Assembly: GCF_000729995.1 (NCBI RefSeq)
Contig: NZ_JNFG01000200.1
Coordinates: forward strand, 1-64,000
Reading direction: 5' to 3'
Source of the DNA: Caballeronia sordidicola
Lineage (GTDB): Bacteria > Pseudomonadota > Gammaproteobacteria > Burkholderiales > Burkholderiaceae
DNA: 64,000 nt
Under the pieces are notes generated by a model that was not told the origin of the DNA, made no database searches, and saw only the letters and a program-made list of their open reading frames with translations. The position numbers and the translations under genes are program-made. Positions 44,972 through 53,154 of this stretch are shown piece after piece. Each line of letters begins with the position of its first letter. Within the stretch, counting starts at the first letter, position 1.

Positions 44972-45955
44972 TTAGACACGCCCGCCGGCCACCCCGCCTG
45001 ATGTCTGAAACACGGACAAATCCGGGTACATCCCCCGAATCTTCGACCACTCCGCCGCGTTGTAGAACTCGCACGGCTGATCCGTCGATGCAACCGTGAA
45101 CCGCTTGGCGACCTCGACACAAAAACGCACGACCTCCGCAATATCGACCTCATGGTTGGCGCTTGAATCGCTGCCGCCCACCACCGACTGCGCCGTCACC
45201 GCAACCCCTACAACCGGCGCCTCAGTCGCAATATGCGGCTGCATGATGCTGTTGAAGTGATAAAGCCCATTGTCGTAAGGCGTGATGTCCTGCTGGCTGA
45301 TCGGCAGCGTGACAGCCGCCCTGCCCGTCGTGGACTCCATGACCTTGACCAGATCCGGCGACATCCGCAGGATGTGGCCCTGCATGGCCGTCGGCGTGAG
45401 GGCGAACCCGCGTTGCTTGATGATGCTGTTTCCCTTGGACGCATCGATCGAAAGAATCGCGTCCATCGCGTCCGACACTTCATAGGTGTTCATGGTCTCC
45501 GACGACACCGGCATGCCCATGAAGGCCACGCCGTCGTTGAAGCTCATCGATACATTCGTCGCGATATGCGTGGTGACAATCACGTCACCCGGAAGATGGT
45601 CGCCTGCGCGCTTCATGTGCGCGAGCTTGAGCGCGGTCGCGATCGCACCGATCGGACCATCCGCGTCCGACACCATGCCGATCCGAACCGGTCGCGCGCC
45701 GATAGCCCCGTTGCGGCCGATCACGCCCAACGTCCGCGCAGTCCCACCGATGGATTTACCTTTCGTCCCTGGAATCAGGATCGACACGAAGTCAACGGTT
45801 TTGGTGGGATCTTCCGGCGGCTCATTATTAACGGTTGTCACCTTCACGGTGACATTGAACTCGGAAAACGGCGCAAACATCTTGACGATGCTCTGCCCAT
45901 TGACGGTTGCGCTATCGAGCGCTTCATACGCAACAAGCGTGGTCTGCAATGACAT
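44972..45955 (-). CDS. DUF1177 family protein
   Basis: A 327-residue cytosolic protein of DUF1177, function unknown. ATG 45955 follows GGAG by 9 bases. Residues that stand out as possible metal or catalytic ligands: VSDADGPIGAI (about 95-105), VIVTTHIATN (about 126-135), the acidic ETMNTYEVSDAMDAILSIDASKGN (E153, D171). No signal peptide. I recall DUF1177 genes near OPT transporters and peptidase-like genes in other genomes, suggesting amino-acid or peptide metabolism (inference from memory). Here it is the last gene of the six-gene minus-strand cluster. Confidence 0.85.
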   Translation of the reverse strand: MSLQTTLVAYEALDSATVNGQSIVKMFAPFSEFNVTVKVTTVNNEPPEDPTKTVDFVSILIPGTKGKSIGGTARTLGVIGRNGAIGARPVRIGMVSDADGPIGAIATALKLAHMKRAGDHLPGDVIVTTHIATNVSMSFNDGVAFMGMPVSSETMNTYEVSDAMDAILSIDASKGNSIIKQRGFALTPTAMQGHILRMSPDLVKVMESTTGRAAVTLPISQQDITPYDNGLYHFNSIMQPHIATEAPVVGVAVTAQSVVGGSDSSANHEVDIAEVVRFCVEVAKRFTVASTDQPCEFYNAAEWSKIRGMYPDLSVFQTSGGVAGGRV

Positions 45956-46025
45956 GCTGAGATGCTCCATGATGCAAAAAACAATAACAAAATTTCGCTT
46001 TGGAGTACAAAACGAAAACAACAAA

Positions 46026-47171
46026 TCAAAATGCGTGCCGCAGTCCCAACATTGCCGTGGTCTGGTTGTTGCGGCCGTTCAGCGGCTTGTCGCTCCCGCC
46101 CGTGTAACTGGTCGTGCTGTTGCCAAAGAGACCTGACCAGTCGCCATGGACCCAGTCGTACGCGAGCGCAACGTATACATCGGTGCGTTTGCTGAACGCG
46201 TAATCGGCTACGCCATAGGTGGTCGCGCGAGTGCCGTTGAAACCGTCCGCACGCGTGCGGTCAAGCATCGCGCTGGCGGTGAGCGTAAGCGCAGGCGTCG
46301 CGAGGTAACTCGCGCCGACGGTAAAGAAATCGTCGCGGCGCGTGGAGGAGAAAACAGAACCGATCGCGGCGGAATTCAACGGCGTGGCAGCGGTCGTCAT
46401 GCTCGTGATCGAGGCGGTATCGGTGCCGCCCTGCGAGGAGTCGAAACCGGCATCGCGACGACTGTAGATATAGTTTGCGAACAGCTTGGCGGGACCTACG
46501 GATGCCTTCACGCCTGCGATATAGATACGCGCGGCGCGGCTGGCGCTGTCGTGAGTAGTTTGTGCATCGCCGATTAGCGTGATCGCATTGCTCGAATATT
46601 TCAGGCCGAGCGAGGTGGACGACATCGACAGAGTGCTGCCGGGCGTGCCGCCAAGCGCGTATTGCGCCATCGCCGTGACGGGGCCGAAGTTGCCGGTGTA
46701 GCTGACCGAATTGTCGTACCGCTGGCCGGTGAGAAATACCATCCAGGAATTCGACGGGGCCGCGCCAATGCCGAGCGGATCGACGTAATACAACATTGTG
46801 TTCGCCGTCGTGTATTGACGCCCCAACGCGAGGTCACCGTACTGGTTGCCGATCTTCACAAACGCCTGGCGGCCGAACAACTGGCCTTGCTGGTCGAGAC
46901 GGCCGCTGTTGGCAAGGAAGCCGTTTTCAAGCGTGAAGCCTGCTTTCGCACCGCCACCCAGATCCTCACTGCCTCGCAAGCCGAAACGGCTGCCGGATAT
47001 GAAACCTTCGTTGCCTTGTTGAAGTCCGACGACGCTGTTCCCTGCGGAATTCGCATGCGTCTGATAGGTCAGCGCGGCATCGATAATGCCGTATAGCGTG
47101 ACGCTGGATTGCGCCCACACGGCGCAGGGAAAAGTAAGTGCCAATGCTGGCAGCCAGCGATAAGACGTCAT
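46026..47171 (-). CDS. Gram-negative porin
   Basis: A 381-residue outer-membrane trimeric porin of the burkholderial OmpC-like family. The signal peptide ends PCAVWA near residue 20. The mature start SSVTLYGIIDAALTYQTH and SRFGLRGSEDLGGGAKAGFTLENGF are family hallmarks; the last residues LGLRHAF end in Phe as needed for outer-membrane assembly. The cluster position between peptidase E and DUF1177 suggests it admits the pathway's substrate. Confidence 0.93.
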   Translation of the reverse strand: MTSYRWLPALALTFPCAVWAQSSVTLYGIIDAALTYQTHANSAGNSVVGLQQGNEGFISGSRFGLRGSEDLGGGAKAGFTLENGFLANSGRLDQQGQLFGRQAFVKIGNQYGDLALGRQYTTANTMLYYVDPLGIGAAPSNSWMVFLTGQRYDNSVSYTGNFGPVTAMAQYALGGTPGSTLSMSSTSLGLKYSSNAITLIGDAQTTHDSASRAARIYIAGVKASVGPAKLFANYIYSRRDAGFDSSQGGTDTASITSMTTAATPLNSAAIGSVFSSTRRDDFFTVGASYLATPALTLTASAMLDRTRADGFNGTRATTYGVADYAFSKRTDVYVALAYDWVHGDWSGLFGNSTTSYTGGSDKPLNGRNNQTTAMLGLRHAF

Positions 47172-47264
47172 GATTCAGCGGTCTCTGGAAACGTGGGACG
47201 AGCGTCACCAACGCCTGCGCGCAAGCGCACAGGCGTGAAGAGGTGGCGGATGGAACTTAGGCGG

Positions 47265-48020
47265 TTAGCGGATGAATTCGGGCCAATTGTTTATATCGGC
47301 GGGACCGGTTATGCGGGACAACGCAAAGGTCTCGTTTTCACGCAAGGTCTCGATTCGCCCATCACCGAGGAAATGCAGAGCATGACGCTCGCCAAGGACT
47401 GTGCCGTGCGTACCGTCCGAATACAGAGCCGATCCTTCAGGCAACGCGAAGACCTGTTCCGGCGCATTGATTGCGAGAAACTCCGCAAGGCGCTCTTCCC
47501 GGCTTTCGCCGTTATGGCCGACAGGTTTACCGCTGATGAAGTGCGGATTGACCTGGAACGGAACGAGCCCGAGCGCGCGCAGCGTCGGCGGCTGGACGAC
47601 AGGCATGTCGTTAGTGGTACGGATCGTCGGGCACGCTACGTTGCTACCCGCGCTCCATCCCACGTACGGCGTTCCGGCCAGGACTTTCGCGCGAATCGCA
47701 TCGACAATACCGGCGTCATACATCCGCTTGAGAAGCGCAAAAGTGTTGCCGCCTCCGATTGCGATAGCGTCCGCCTGCTCTATCGCCGCGAGCGGGTTCT
47801 CGCTTCGATGAATCGATTCGAGCGGATACCCAAGGCGATCGAATACGGGTTTGACCAGATCTTCGTAACTATCGAAACTGAAAGTGACGGCCGCGAATGG
47901 CACGAACAACACCTTGCGTGGCTCGTGTTTCAACAGCGCGTGAATCTGCTCGCCTGCATGTTCGAGATAACCGAGTTGATCCTTGCGTGAACTGCTCATC
48001 AAAAGAATGCGTTGTGTCAT
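47265..48020 (-). CDS. pepE: Peptidase E (alpha-aspartyl dipeptidase)
   Basis: Family S51 dipeptidase that cuts Asp-X dipeptides. 251 residues with the glutamine-amidotransferase-like fold: IAIGGGNTFALLKRMYD (about 87-103), nucleophile Ser123 in YVGWSAGSNVACPT, catalytic His160 in QVNPHFISG. Cyclic or cleaved aspartyl peptides are known family substrates. ATG 48020 follows AAGAGGG. It lies 34 bases from the PLP enzyme gene, so is co-transcribed. In the cluster it provides the hydrolytic step after OPT import. Confidence 0.92.
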   Translation of the reverse strand: MTQRILLMSSSRKDQLGYLEHAGEQIHALLKHEPRKVLFVPFAAVTFSFDSYEDLVKPVFDRLGYPLESIHRSENPLAAIEQADAIAIGGGNTFALLKRMYDAGIVDAIRAKVLAGTPYVGWSAGSNVACPTIRTTNDMPVVQPPTLRALGLVPFQVNPHFISGKPVGHNGESREERLAEFLAINAPEQVFALPEGSALYSDGTHGTVLGERHALHFLGDGRIETLRENETFALSRITGPADINNWPEFIR

Positions 48021-48054
48021 GGCATAACCCTCTTGGTAGTCGATAAAACTGGAT

Positions 48055-49239
48055 TCAAGCCACAGTCGTGCGAATGATGCGCGCGACGCGGTCGATCTCC
48101 TCGTGAGTATTGAAATAATGCAGGGACACGCGCGCCATCGTGCTCACGCCGTATCGCGCGAGAATAGCGTCCGCCATGAAACTGCCAGCTTCAATAATGC
48201 ACTGTTGCGCTTCAAGCGCCGAGACGAGCATGGCTGGATCGACACCGCGCAAGTTGAACGGCACGATACCGATGCGCTGCGTGATCTCATGCGGCCCATA
48301 CAGCTCGAATCCAGGCAGCGAAGAAAATTGCTTCACAGCATACGCAGTCAGCTCGCGTACCCGATTGGCAATCGCCTCAATCCCGATCTGTTCTGCATAA
48401 CTAATCGCTGCGCCGAGCGCAAGAATGGCTGGCACGATCGGGCAACCCGCCTCGAAGCGTCGCGCGCCCGGCACGAACGACAGGGCTCCGGTAGCGCGAT
48501 CGAACACACCGTTCCACCAACCGGCAAGCGCGGGTTCGAGCGTGTCGATATGCGTCTCGCGCACATACAAGAAGCCTGACCCTTCAGTTGCGCGCAGCGC
48601 CTTGCGGCCGCAGCCTGCCAGGAAATCACAGCCGAGCTCCTCCACGTCCACCCGCAACATACCGACACTCTGCGCCGCGTTGACCAGGGACAAGACACCG
48701 CGCTCGCGCGCGACCTTGCAGATCTGTGCGGCGGGCTGAACAGCACCGGTTGAATTGGGCACGTGCGAGAACGTGGCGAGCCGCGTACGCGCGGTGATGG
48801 CGGCCGCGAACGCGTCCGGGGAAAGAACGCCGGCCGCATCCGCCGCGATCATTTTCACGATTACCTGATGAGTCTGCTCCAGCCTGCGCCACGGCAACAA
48901 ATTGCTGAGCATTTCCGTATCGGCGACGAGGATTTCATCGCCGGCCTTCCAGTCGATACCCCGTGCAACCAGCGAGATCGCTTCCGTGCCGTTCTTCGTA
49001 AAAGCAATCTCGTGCGGTTGTGCGCCGAGGAAAGCGGCAAGCTGCGCACGCACGCCTTCAACCCGTGCGTACGTCTCCTTGCGAAACGACGGCAAGTAGA
49101 TGCCGATATGACCGGTATCGAGAAGATAGCGGCGTGCCTCCTCCAATACGACATCAGGCGGAATCGACGCGGCGGCCGTGTCCATATAAACAGTGGTCGC
49201 GGTCAGCGGAGTGGCTGCGCGGATGGCTTGCATATCCAT
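48055..49239 (-). CDS. Class V aminotransferase-fold PLP enzyme, unusual active site
   Basis: A 394-residue member of the cysteine desulfurase/class V aminotransferase superfamily. Fold features: FLGAQPHEIAFTKNGTEAISLV (about 70-91), HVPNSTGAVQPAAQIC, VNAAQSVGMLRVDVEELGCDFL and Lys213 in GCGRKALRATEGSGFLYVR, which should hold PLP. Two departures from the family norm: the Asp that pairs with the PLP ring nitrogen (DGAQ) is Asn188 (NAAQ), and the residue before Lys is Arg instead of His. No cysteine sits where desulfurases have theirs, so a lyase or racemase-like role is likelier than sulfur transfer. Reaction not known. Confidence 0.85.
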   Translation of the reverse strand: MDMQAIRAATPLTATTVYMDTAAASIPPDVVLEEARRYLLDTGHIGIYLPSFRKETYARVEGVRAQLAAFLGAQPHEIAFTKNGTEAISLVARGIDWKAGDEILVADTEMLSNLLPWRRLEQTHQVIVKMIAADAAGVLSPDAFAAAITARTRLATFSHVPNSTGAVQPAAQICKVARERGVLSLVNAAQSVGMLRVDVEELGCDFLAGCGRKALRATEGSGFLYVRETHIDTLEPALAGWWNGVFDRATGALSFVPGARRFEAGCPIVPAILALGAAISYAEQIGIEAIANRVRELTAYAVKQFSSLPGFELYGPHEITQRIGIVPFNLRGVDPAMLVSALEAQQCIIEAGSFMADAILARYGVSTMARVSLHYFNTHEEIDRVARIIRTTVA

Positions 49240-49278
49240 GGTTGCGTCTCTAATCGGGTAAGCGGGGGAAAAGGTCAA

Positions 49279-50904
49279 TCACTTATGCAGGCGCGTGACG
49301 GAACTTGTGAAGCTGAACAGTGCATCCCCGGCGATCACGCCGCCCGCGAAGGCACTCATTTCTGCGGTATGGCGATCGCCTCGCAACTTTGTCACGACAA
49401 AGCGGATAGCGAGTCCGGCAAGCACGGCCCATCCCGCGAGCGGCGACGCGATCAGCATCCCGGTTGAAAGCAGGATGCCAAGTTGACGTTTCGACCCGCC
49501 AAGCCATTGGAGCAACGCGCCGGGAATGGCCCAGATGGCGAGGTTGCGGGTAATTTCCATCGATGACCCCGCTTTGATCGAAGCGGCATAAACGCGGTCG
49601 ACCGGTGGCAGCATGCCGCGCGAAAAGAAGTGATCGTGGAAGATGATGACGACAATCGCCGCGACTACGAAACCTGCCATGCCCGCGAACAGCTGCTGGC
49701 GACGGCCAGCCAGTTCGGCTGCCATGTCGCGGCCCTCGCCTCGCAGCAGATAGCCGGTTTTCAGGTCGTAACCCATGTCCGCGAACGCGGGTCCGGTTGC
49801 GGCTGAGAAACCGGCGAGCACGGCCAGCGCGGACGGCGGGAAGCCGATCACGATGCCGATCGTCAAGGTGATGAGCGCGACGGCGAACGCCGGGAACCAG
49901 CCTGAATGCATGGCCGCGATGCCGACGATCAACTCGTGGGCGTAGGCCGCGAACGCGGCATAGAGGACAAAGCCGATCAGCATGGCCGGCGACAGTTCGG
50001 TGATATGGCCGGCCAGCACGGAGATCAGCAACGCGACGAGCATGTAGGCCACGAATCCGCCCGATAACACTCGCTTGGCCCGAGCGCTCGTCATCTCGAG
50101 ATTGCGGGGATCGGTGGCGGCGCCGGCCCGCGAGCGATGAATCTCGCGAGCAACCTGGAACAGCGCGACGATTCCGGCGCCGATCATCAAGCCATGCGGA
50201 ATGTAGGCGGCGGCAATATCGACGTGAAACACCGGGATGGAGTAACCGCGCACCAGTAAGCCGATGCCGAACATGGTCAACGCCGCCAGGTTGCCGAGAA
50301 AGGCCGCGCCGAACGCGGACATGGGCACGCCCATCAGCGCGCCGCCAATGCCGGCCGCCACGCCCAACCCGAGAAATGCTGCTTTGCGGCCACCGCGGTC
50401 GCCTGCCCAAATGGCTTCCGCCGTGGCGACACCAGCCGGCCACGAGCCGGTCGCCGGAAATATCCGGCTGCCGAAGAGGTTGTAGAGCATGGCGCCATCG
50501 ACCAGCATCGCGGCAATGGCGCCAATGAGCATCGGCGTGACGAGCTCGGGCATGCCCATCGCGAACGGGACGCCGAGCGGGATCATGAGCGAATTGGCCG
50601 CACCGAATGTTGCCGATGAAATCGCCGTCTGCATAAGATTCTGGCGCTCAAGAACGCGAAAACGCCGCGTCACGGCCAACGGAATCCGCGAGAATACGAT
50701 GGCCATCAGCGCACCGATGATCGACGTATTGGCGGAGATGCCAAGTGTCACGATCAATTGCATGCCGATGATCGCGCCAAGCACGGACAGGCAAATTGAT
50801 ACCAGCAGCAGGACTGGCTCGAAAAAGGAGACGCGTGGACGAGAGGTGGCGTCCTGATCCAGGGGCACTGCCTGGGCGTCAGGCGCGTCGATCGATGCTT
50901 TCAT
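49279..50904 (-). CDS. OPT-family oligopeptide transporter
   Basis: A 541-residue inner-membrane carrier with about 14 hydrophobic helices and little outside them. The OPT/YSL family moves small peptides or peptide-metal complexes with protons. Typical parts: ANTSIIGALMAIVFSRI, SSATFGAANSLMIPLG, SWPAGVATAEAIWAGDRGG (the conserved PxG-type segment), FADMGYDLKTGYLL and MEITRNLAIWAIPGA. The ATG at 50904 begins after a GAGGT-type site region. Upstream is iclR with 67 bases; downstream the PLP enzyme with 39. Confidence 0.9.
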   Translation of the reverse strand: MKASIDAPDAQAVPLDQDATSRPRVSFFEPVLLLVSICLSVLGAIIGMQLIVTLGISANTSIIGALMAIVFSRIPLAVTRRFRVLERQNLMQTAISSATFGAANSLMIPLGVPFAMGMPELVTPMLIGAIAAMLVDGAMLYNLFGSRIFPATGSWPAGVATAEAIWAGDRGGRKAAFLGLGVAAGIGGALMGVPMSAFGAAFLGNLAALTMFGIGLLVRGYSIPVFHVDIAAAYIPHGLMIGAGIVALFQVAREIHRSRAGAATDPRNLEMTSARAKRVLSGGFVAYMLVALLISVLAGHITELSPAMLIGFVLYAAFAAYAHELIVGIAAMHSGWFPAFAVALITLTIGIVIGFPPSALAVLAGFSAATGPAFADMGYDLKTGYLLRGEGRDMAAELAGRRQQLFAGMAGFVVAAIVVIIFHDHFFSRGMLPPVDRVYAASIKAGSSMEITRNLAIWAIPGALLQWLGGSKRQLGILLSTGMLIASPLAGWAVLAGLAIRFVVTKLRGDRHTAEMSAFAGGVIAGDALFSFTSSVTRLHK

Positions 50905-50971
50905 GAGGTCGGATCTCTGCCGGCTTAACGAAGCCCGGCGGGTTTTTGTGAGTGGACGGCGGTAGTAGCGT

Positions 50972-51700
50972 TCAGCGAAGAAGGCCGACAACGGGTTCGA
51001 TCGTTTCGCGCGTCTTCTTCAGCGCTTCGATGAGCCGTGGCACCGCTTCGCCATCTAGCCGCTGGACCGGCCCTGCAATCGATAACGAGCCGATCACGCG
51101 ACGCCGATCGCGCGACCACAGCGGCACGGCCAGCCCGGCGACCGTGGCAGCCGCTTCTTCGCGGGTGTGGCTCCAGCCATCGGCGCGGACTTGATCGAGG
51201 CGCGCATCAATCGCGGAACCATCGGAGAGATGCGCTTCCTGATACACCGCCGCGCGAAATTCGTCCGGCTGGAATGCAAGGATGGCCTTGGCGTGAGCGC
51301 CGGCGATGAGCCGGAAGCGCTGTCCCACTTCGATTGAAAAGCGCAGTTGCTGCTGGCTCTGGGCGATGTCGGTGCACACGCCCTGCATGCCGTCGAGCAA
51401 CGACAAAAAGACCGTTTCGCCGCTGTCATGCGCGAGGGCATCCAGAGCGGGTTGCACGATTTCCGACGGTGCAAACGTCCGGTGCGCAATCTGTCCGAGT
51501 TCAAAAAGCCGCAGGCCAAGCGAATAACGTCCGGCGCTGTCCTGAATCAAGAAGCCGTTCGCCGCGAACGTCGCAAGCACACGATGAACAATCGAATGGT
51601 GGACGTCTGTTTCTTTCGCCAGTTCGCGCACACCCCACGTCGGCTCTTCAAGCGTGAATCGAGTCAGCAGCGCCAACGCGCTATCCAATGTCTTTAGCAT
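50972..51700 (-). CDS. IclR-family transcriptional regulator
   Basis: A 242-residue regulator. The N-terminal winged helix (about 5-60) has SALALLTRFTLEEPTWGVRELAKETDVHHSIVHRVLATF and then SAGRYSLGLRLFELG at the joint. The C-terminal effector domain (about 75-242) includes the usual RFRLIAGAHAKAILAF and a final IEALKKTRETI. IclR regulators sense small carbon compounds. It precedes the transporter and enzymes on the same strand, and overlapping inverted repeats just before its start look like its own operator, so it should control the whole cluster. Confidence 0.92.
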   Translation of the reverse strand: MLKTLDSALALLTRFTLEEPTWGVRELAKETDVHHSIVHRVLATFAANGFLIQDSAGRYSLGLRLFELGQIAHRTFAPSEIVQPALDALAHDSGETVFLSLLDGMQGVCTDIAQSQQQLRFSIEVGQRFRLIAGAHAKAILAFQPDEFRAAVYQEAHLSDGSAIDARLDQVRADGWSHTREEAAATVAGLAVPLWSRDRRRVIGSLSIAGPVQRLDGEAVPRLIEALKKTRETIEPVVGLLR

Positions 51701-51718
51701 GTCGTATCTTTTGTAGGC

Positions 51719-51743
51719 GTCTCTCTATGAGAGACAGTGTCTC
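51719..51743 (-). promoter_or_regulatory. Overlapping inverted repeats upstream of iclR-type gene
   Basis: GTCTCTC-TAT-GAGAGAC and, overlapping it, GAGACA-G-TGTCTC, 18 bases before the start codon. Two nested palindromes with the same GTCTC core suggest a tandem operator for a dimeric regulator. Confidence 0.6.
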
Positions 51744-51911
51744 TGTATGCAAACCAGAATAAACGGAGGCTGCCGTCAGTGTCAACGAAGGGTAAATACC
51801 CATTAGTTGCGTGGAAGGCTGAATATAGTCAGGAATACGGATTAAATATGGCGCGGGTAAAGATGAAAAATGCTGGTGTCAGACTCTGGTGAACGCGAGA
51901 TCGAGGCCCAT

Positions 51912-51943
51912 AAAAAAAGCCCGCAGGCAAATACCTGAGGGCC
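51912..51943 (-). terminator. Terminator after the 52-kb membrane-protein gene
   Basis: On the minus strand GGCCCTCAGG-loop-CCTGCGGGC-TTTTTTT, with one internal mismatch, 44 bases past the stop at 51987. Confidence 0.75.
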
Positions 51944-51986
51944 TTGTATGCAAGCGCTCCTAAGTGTTCGGCCTACGCGTCCAGGT

Positions 51987-52835
51987 TCAAGTCGCGATGC
52001 TTACGCTCTGACGCAACGACATGTCGAGCGCCCGCGCCGTCTTGCGGTCGCCCTCGCTCGCCAGAGCCGCTCGGAAGACAGTTTTGCGATTGTGTCCGGC
52101 GGCAGCGGGCGAATCCCACAGCAGTTCCATCTTGGGACGCGCATCGCGGCCGAACAAACCGCGCTTCTTGGGCACGACGGCAGCGACAGCGGTGCTATCC
52201 AAGCCGGAGGAACTGACAGTCTCCCCCATCCCCTCAGGCCATTTCACCGATAACTCCCGCGCATCGTACTGACCGAGTTTGCGGCTTTCGGCCCAGACGA
52301 CGGCGGTGCGGGTAGTGGTATCGATGGAGATGGCATAACGGCCGATAGCAAACCGGCGCGCCGCGATATTCGTGCGCCACAACGCGCGCGGCCGGCAAAT
52401 CCACAGCACCACACCATAAAGCGCAGGCGCAACGAGCAGCCAGCCATTAGTTTCAGCCAGGGCATGCGCGGCGTTTTTCCACCCCGCCGTCCACGTAAAG
52501 AACCCGACCGACCATAGCGCGAATAGAAAACTCAGCAGCGCGAGCAGCCGCAACGCTTGCCGCAGCCACTGCGGCAACGGATGCAGCGGCCGATCGGCGC
52601 GCGCCCGGGCTCCAGGAAGAAACAGCAGCAAGAACAAAAGCACGAGCGTGACGCAGGCCCACGGCGATGAAGTCATCGCGCGCATTGAAGAGAGGTAGCC
52701 CATTTGCGACATCGAGAACAACCAGCGCGCGGCCAGCACGAGTCCGATCGCCCGCAGCGCGAACACAGTGCCAGCACCGGGTGCCGGGCTCGCGCTACTC
52801 TGCTTCGTTCTCGCCAAAACTTCGCTCCTGTTCAC
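51987..52835 (-). CDS. Hypothetical membrane protein
   Basis: A 282-residue protein of no family I know. I start it at GTG 52835, which has AAGGA 5 bases upstream; a GTG 22 codons earlier is possible. Four hydrophobic segments (about residues 25-45, 60-75, 95-120 and 135-160: TVFALRAIGLVLAARWLF, TLVLLFLLLFLPG, LLALLSFLFALWSVGFFTW, NGWLLVAPALYGVVLWI) are followed by a soluble C-terminal domain (about 165-282) with WPEGMGETVSSSG and an Arg/Lys-rich end. It is isolated, bounded by a terminator. Function unknown. Confidence 0.6.
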   Translation of the reverse strand: MNRSEVLARTKQSSASPAPGAGTVFALRAIGLVLAARWLFSMSQMGYLSSMRAMTSSPWACVTLVLLFLLLFLPGARARADRPLHPLPQWLRQALRLLALLSFLFALWSVGFFTWTAGWKNAAHALAETNGWLLVAPALYGVVLWICRPRALWRTNIAARRFAIGRYAISIDTTTRTAVVWAESRKLGQYDARELSVKWPEGMGETVSSSGLDSTAVAAVVPKKRGLFGRDARPKMELLWDSPAAAGHNRKTVFRAALASEGDRKTARALDMSLRQSVSIAT

Positions 52836-53154
52836 GACTTTCCTTGTTCGGGCGGTAAGTTCCTCCCGTCGCCCGATGCGATTTTCAAGAGACTTCCACA
52901 CCTATTCAAACGTTCGATTTAATGCTGCGCTGCATTTCGCGAGGCCCGCATATTATAGGGAGAATGTCGAAAACGGCAGCGGCCCGGCATGCTCAACCCG
53001 ACGATAACGCGTGAAGCTTGCCTCTGCAGTGTGTCAAAACAACAACGCCCCGTGCGCCTGACGGCGCACGGGGCGTTGTTTCCGCTTAATCAGCAAGCGG
53101 GCGGCAAGTCAGCGATCAGGCGGCGTTGGCCAGGATCACTATCGAACGTAAAAA
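52836..53154. other. Intergenic region before the glycosyltransferase terminator
   Basis: A 319-base gap. It contains an AT-rich part near 52950-52970, which may be the promoter of the membrane-protein gene, and the 18-bp hairpin listed separately. No gene is visible. Confidence 0.45.
53034..53080 (-). terminator. Terminator of the GT4 glycosyltransferase gene
   Basis: AACAACGCCCCGTGCGCC-TGAC-GGCGCACGGGGCGTTGTT, perfect 18-bp stem, followed on the minus strand by GTTTTG. It lies 75 bases beyond the stop at 53155; the U run is poor but the stem is extreme. Confidence 0.75.

Noticed and set aside
43000..45000. Search by eye for an attachment-site repeat of the tRNA-Val 3' end or an integrase
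   Set aside because: Neither was found, so I do not call a genomic island.
49283..50443. 386-codon minus-strand frame overlapping the OPT transporter gene
   Set aside because: Alternate frame of the same strand; Arg/His-rich and without membrane helices, whereas the other frame is a clear OPT carrier.
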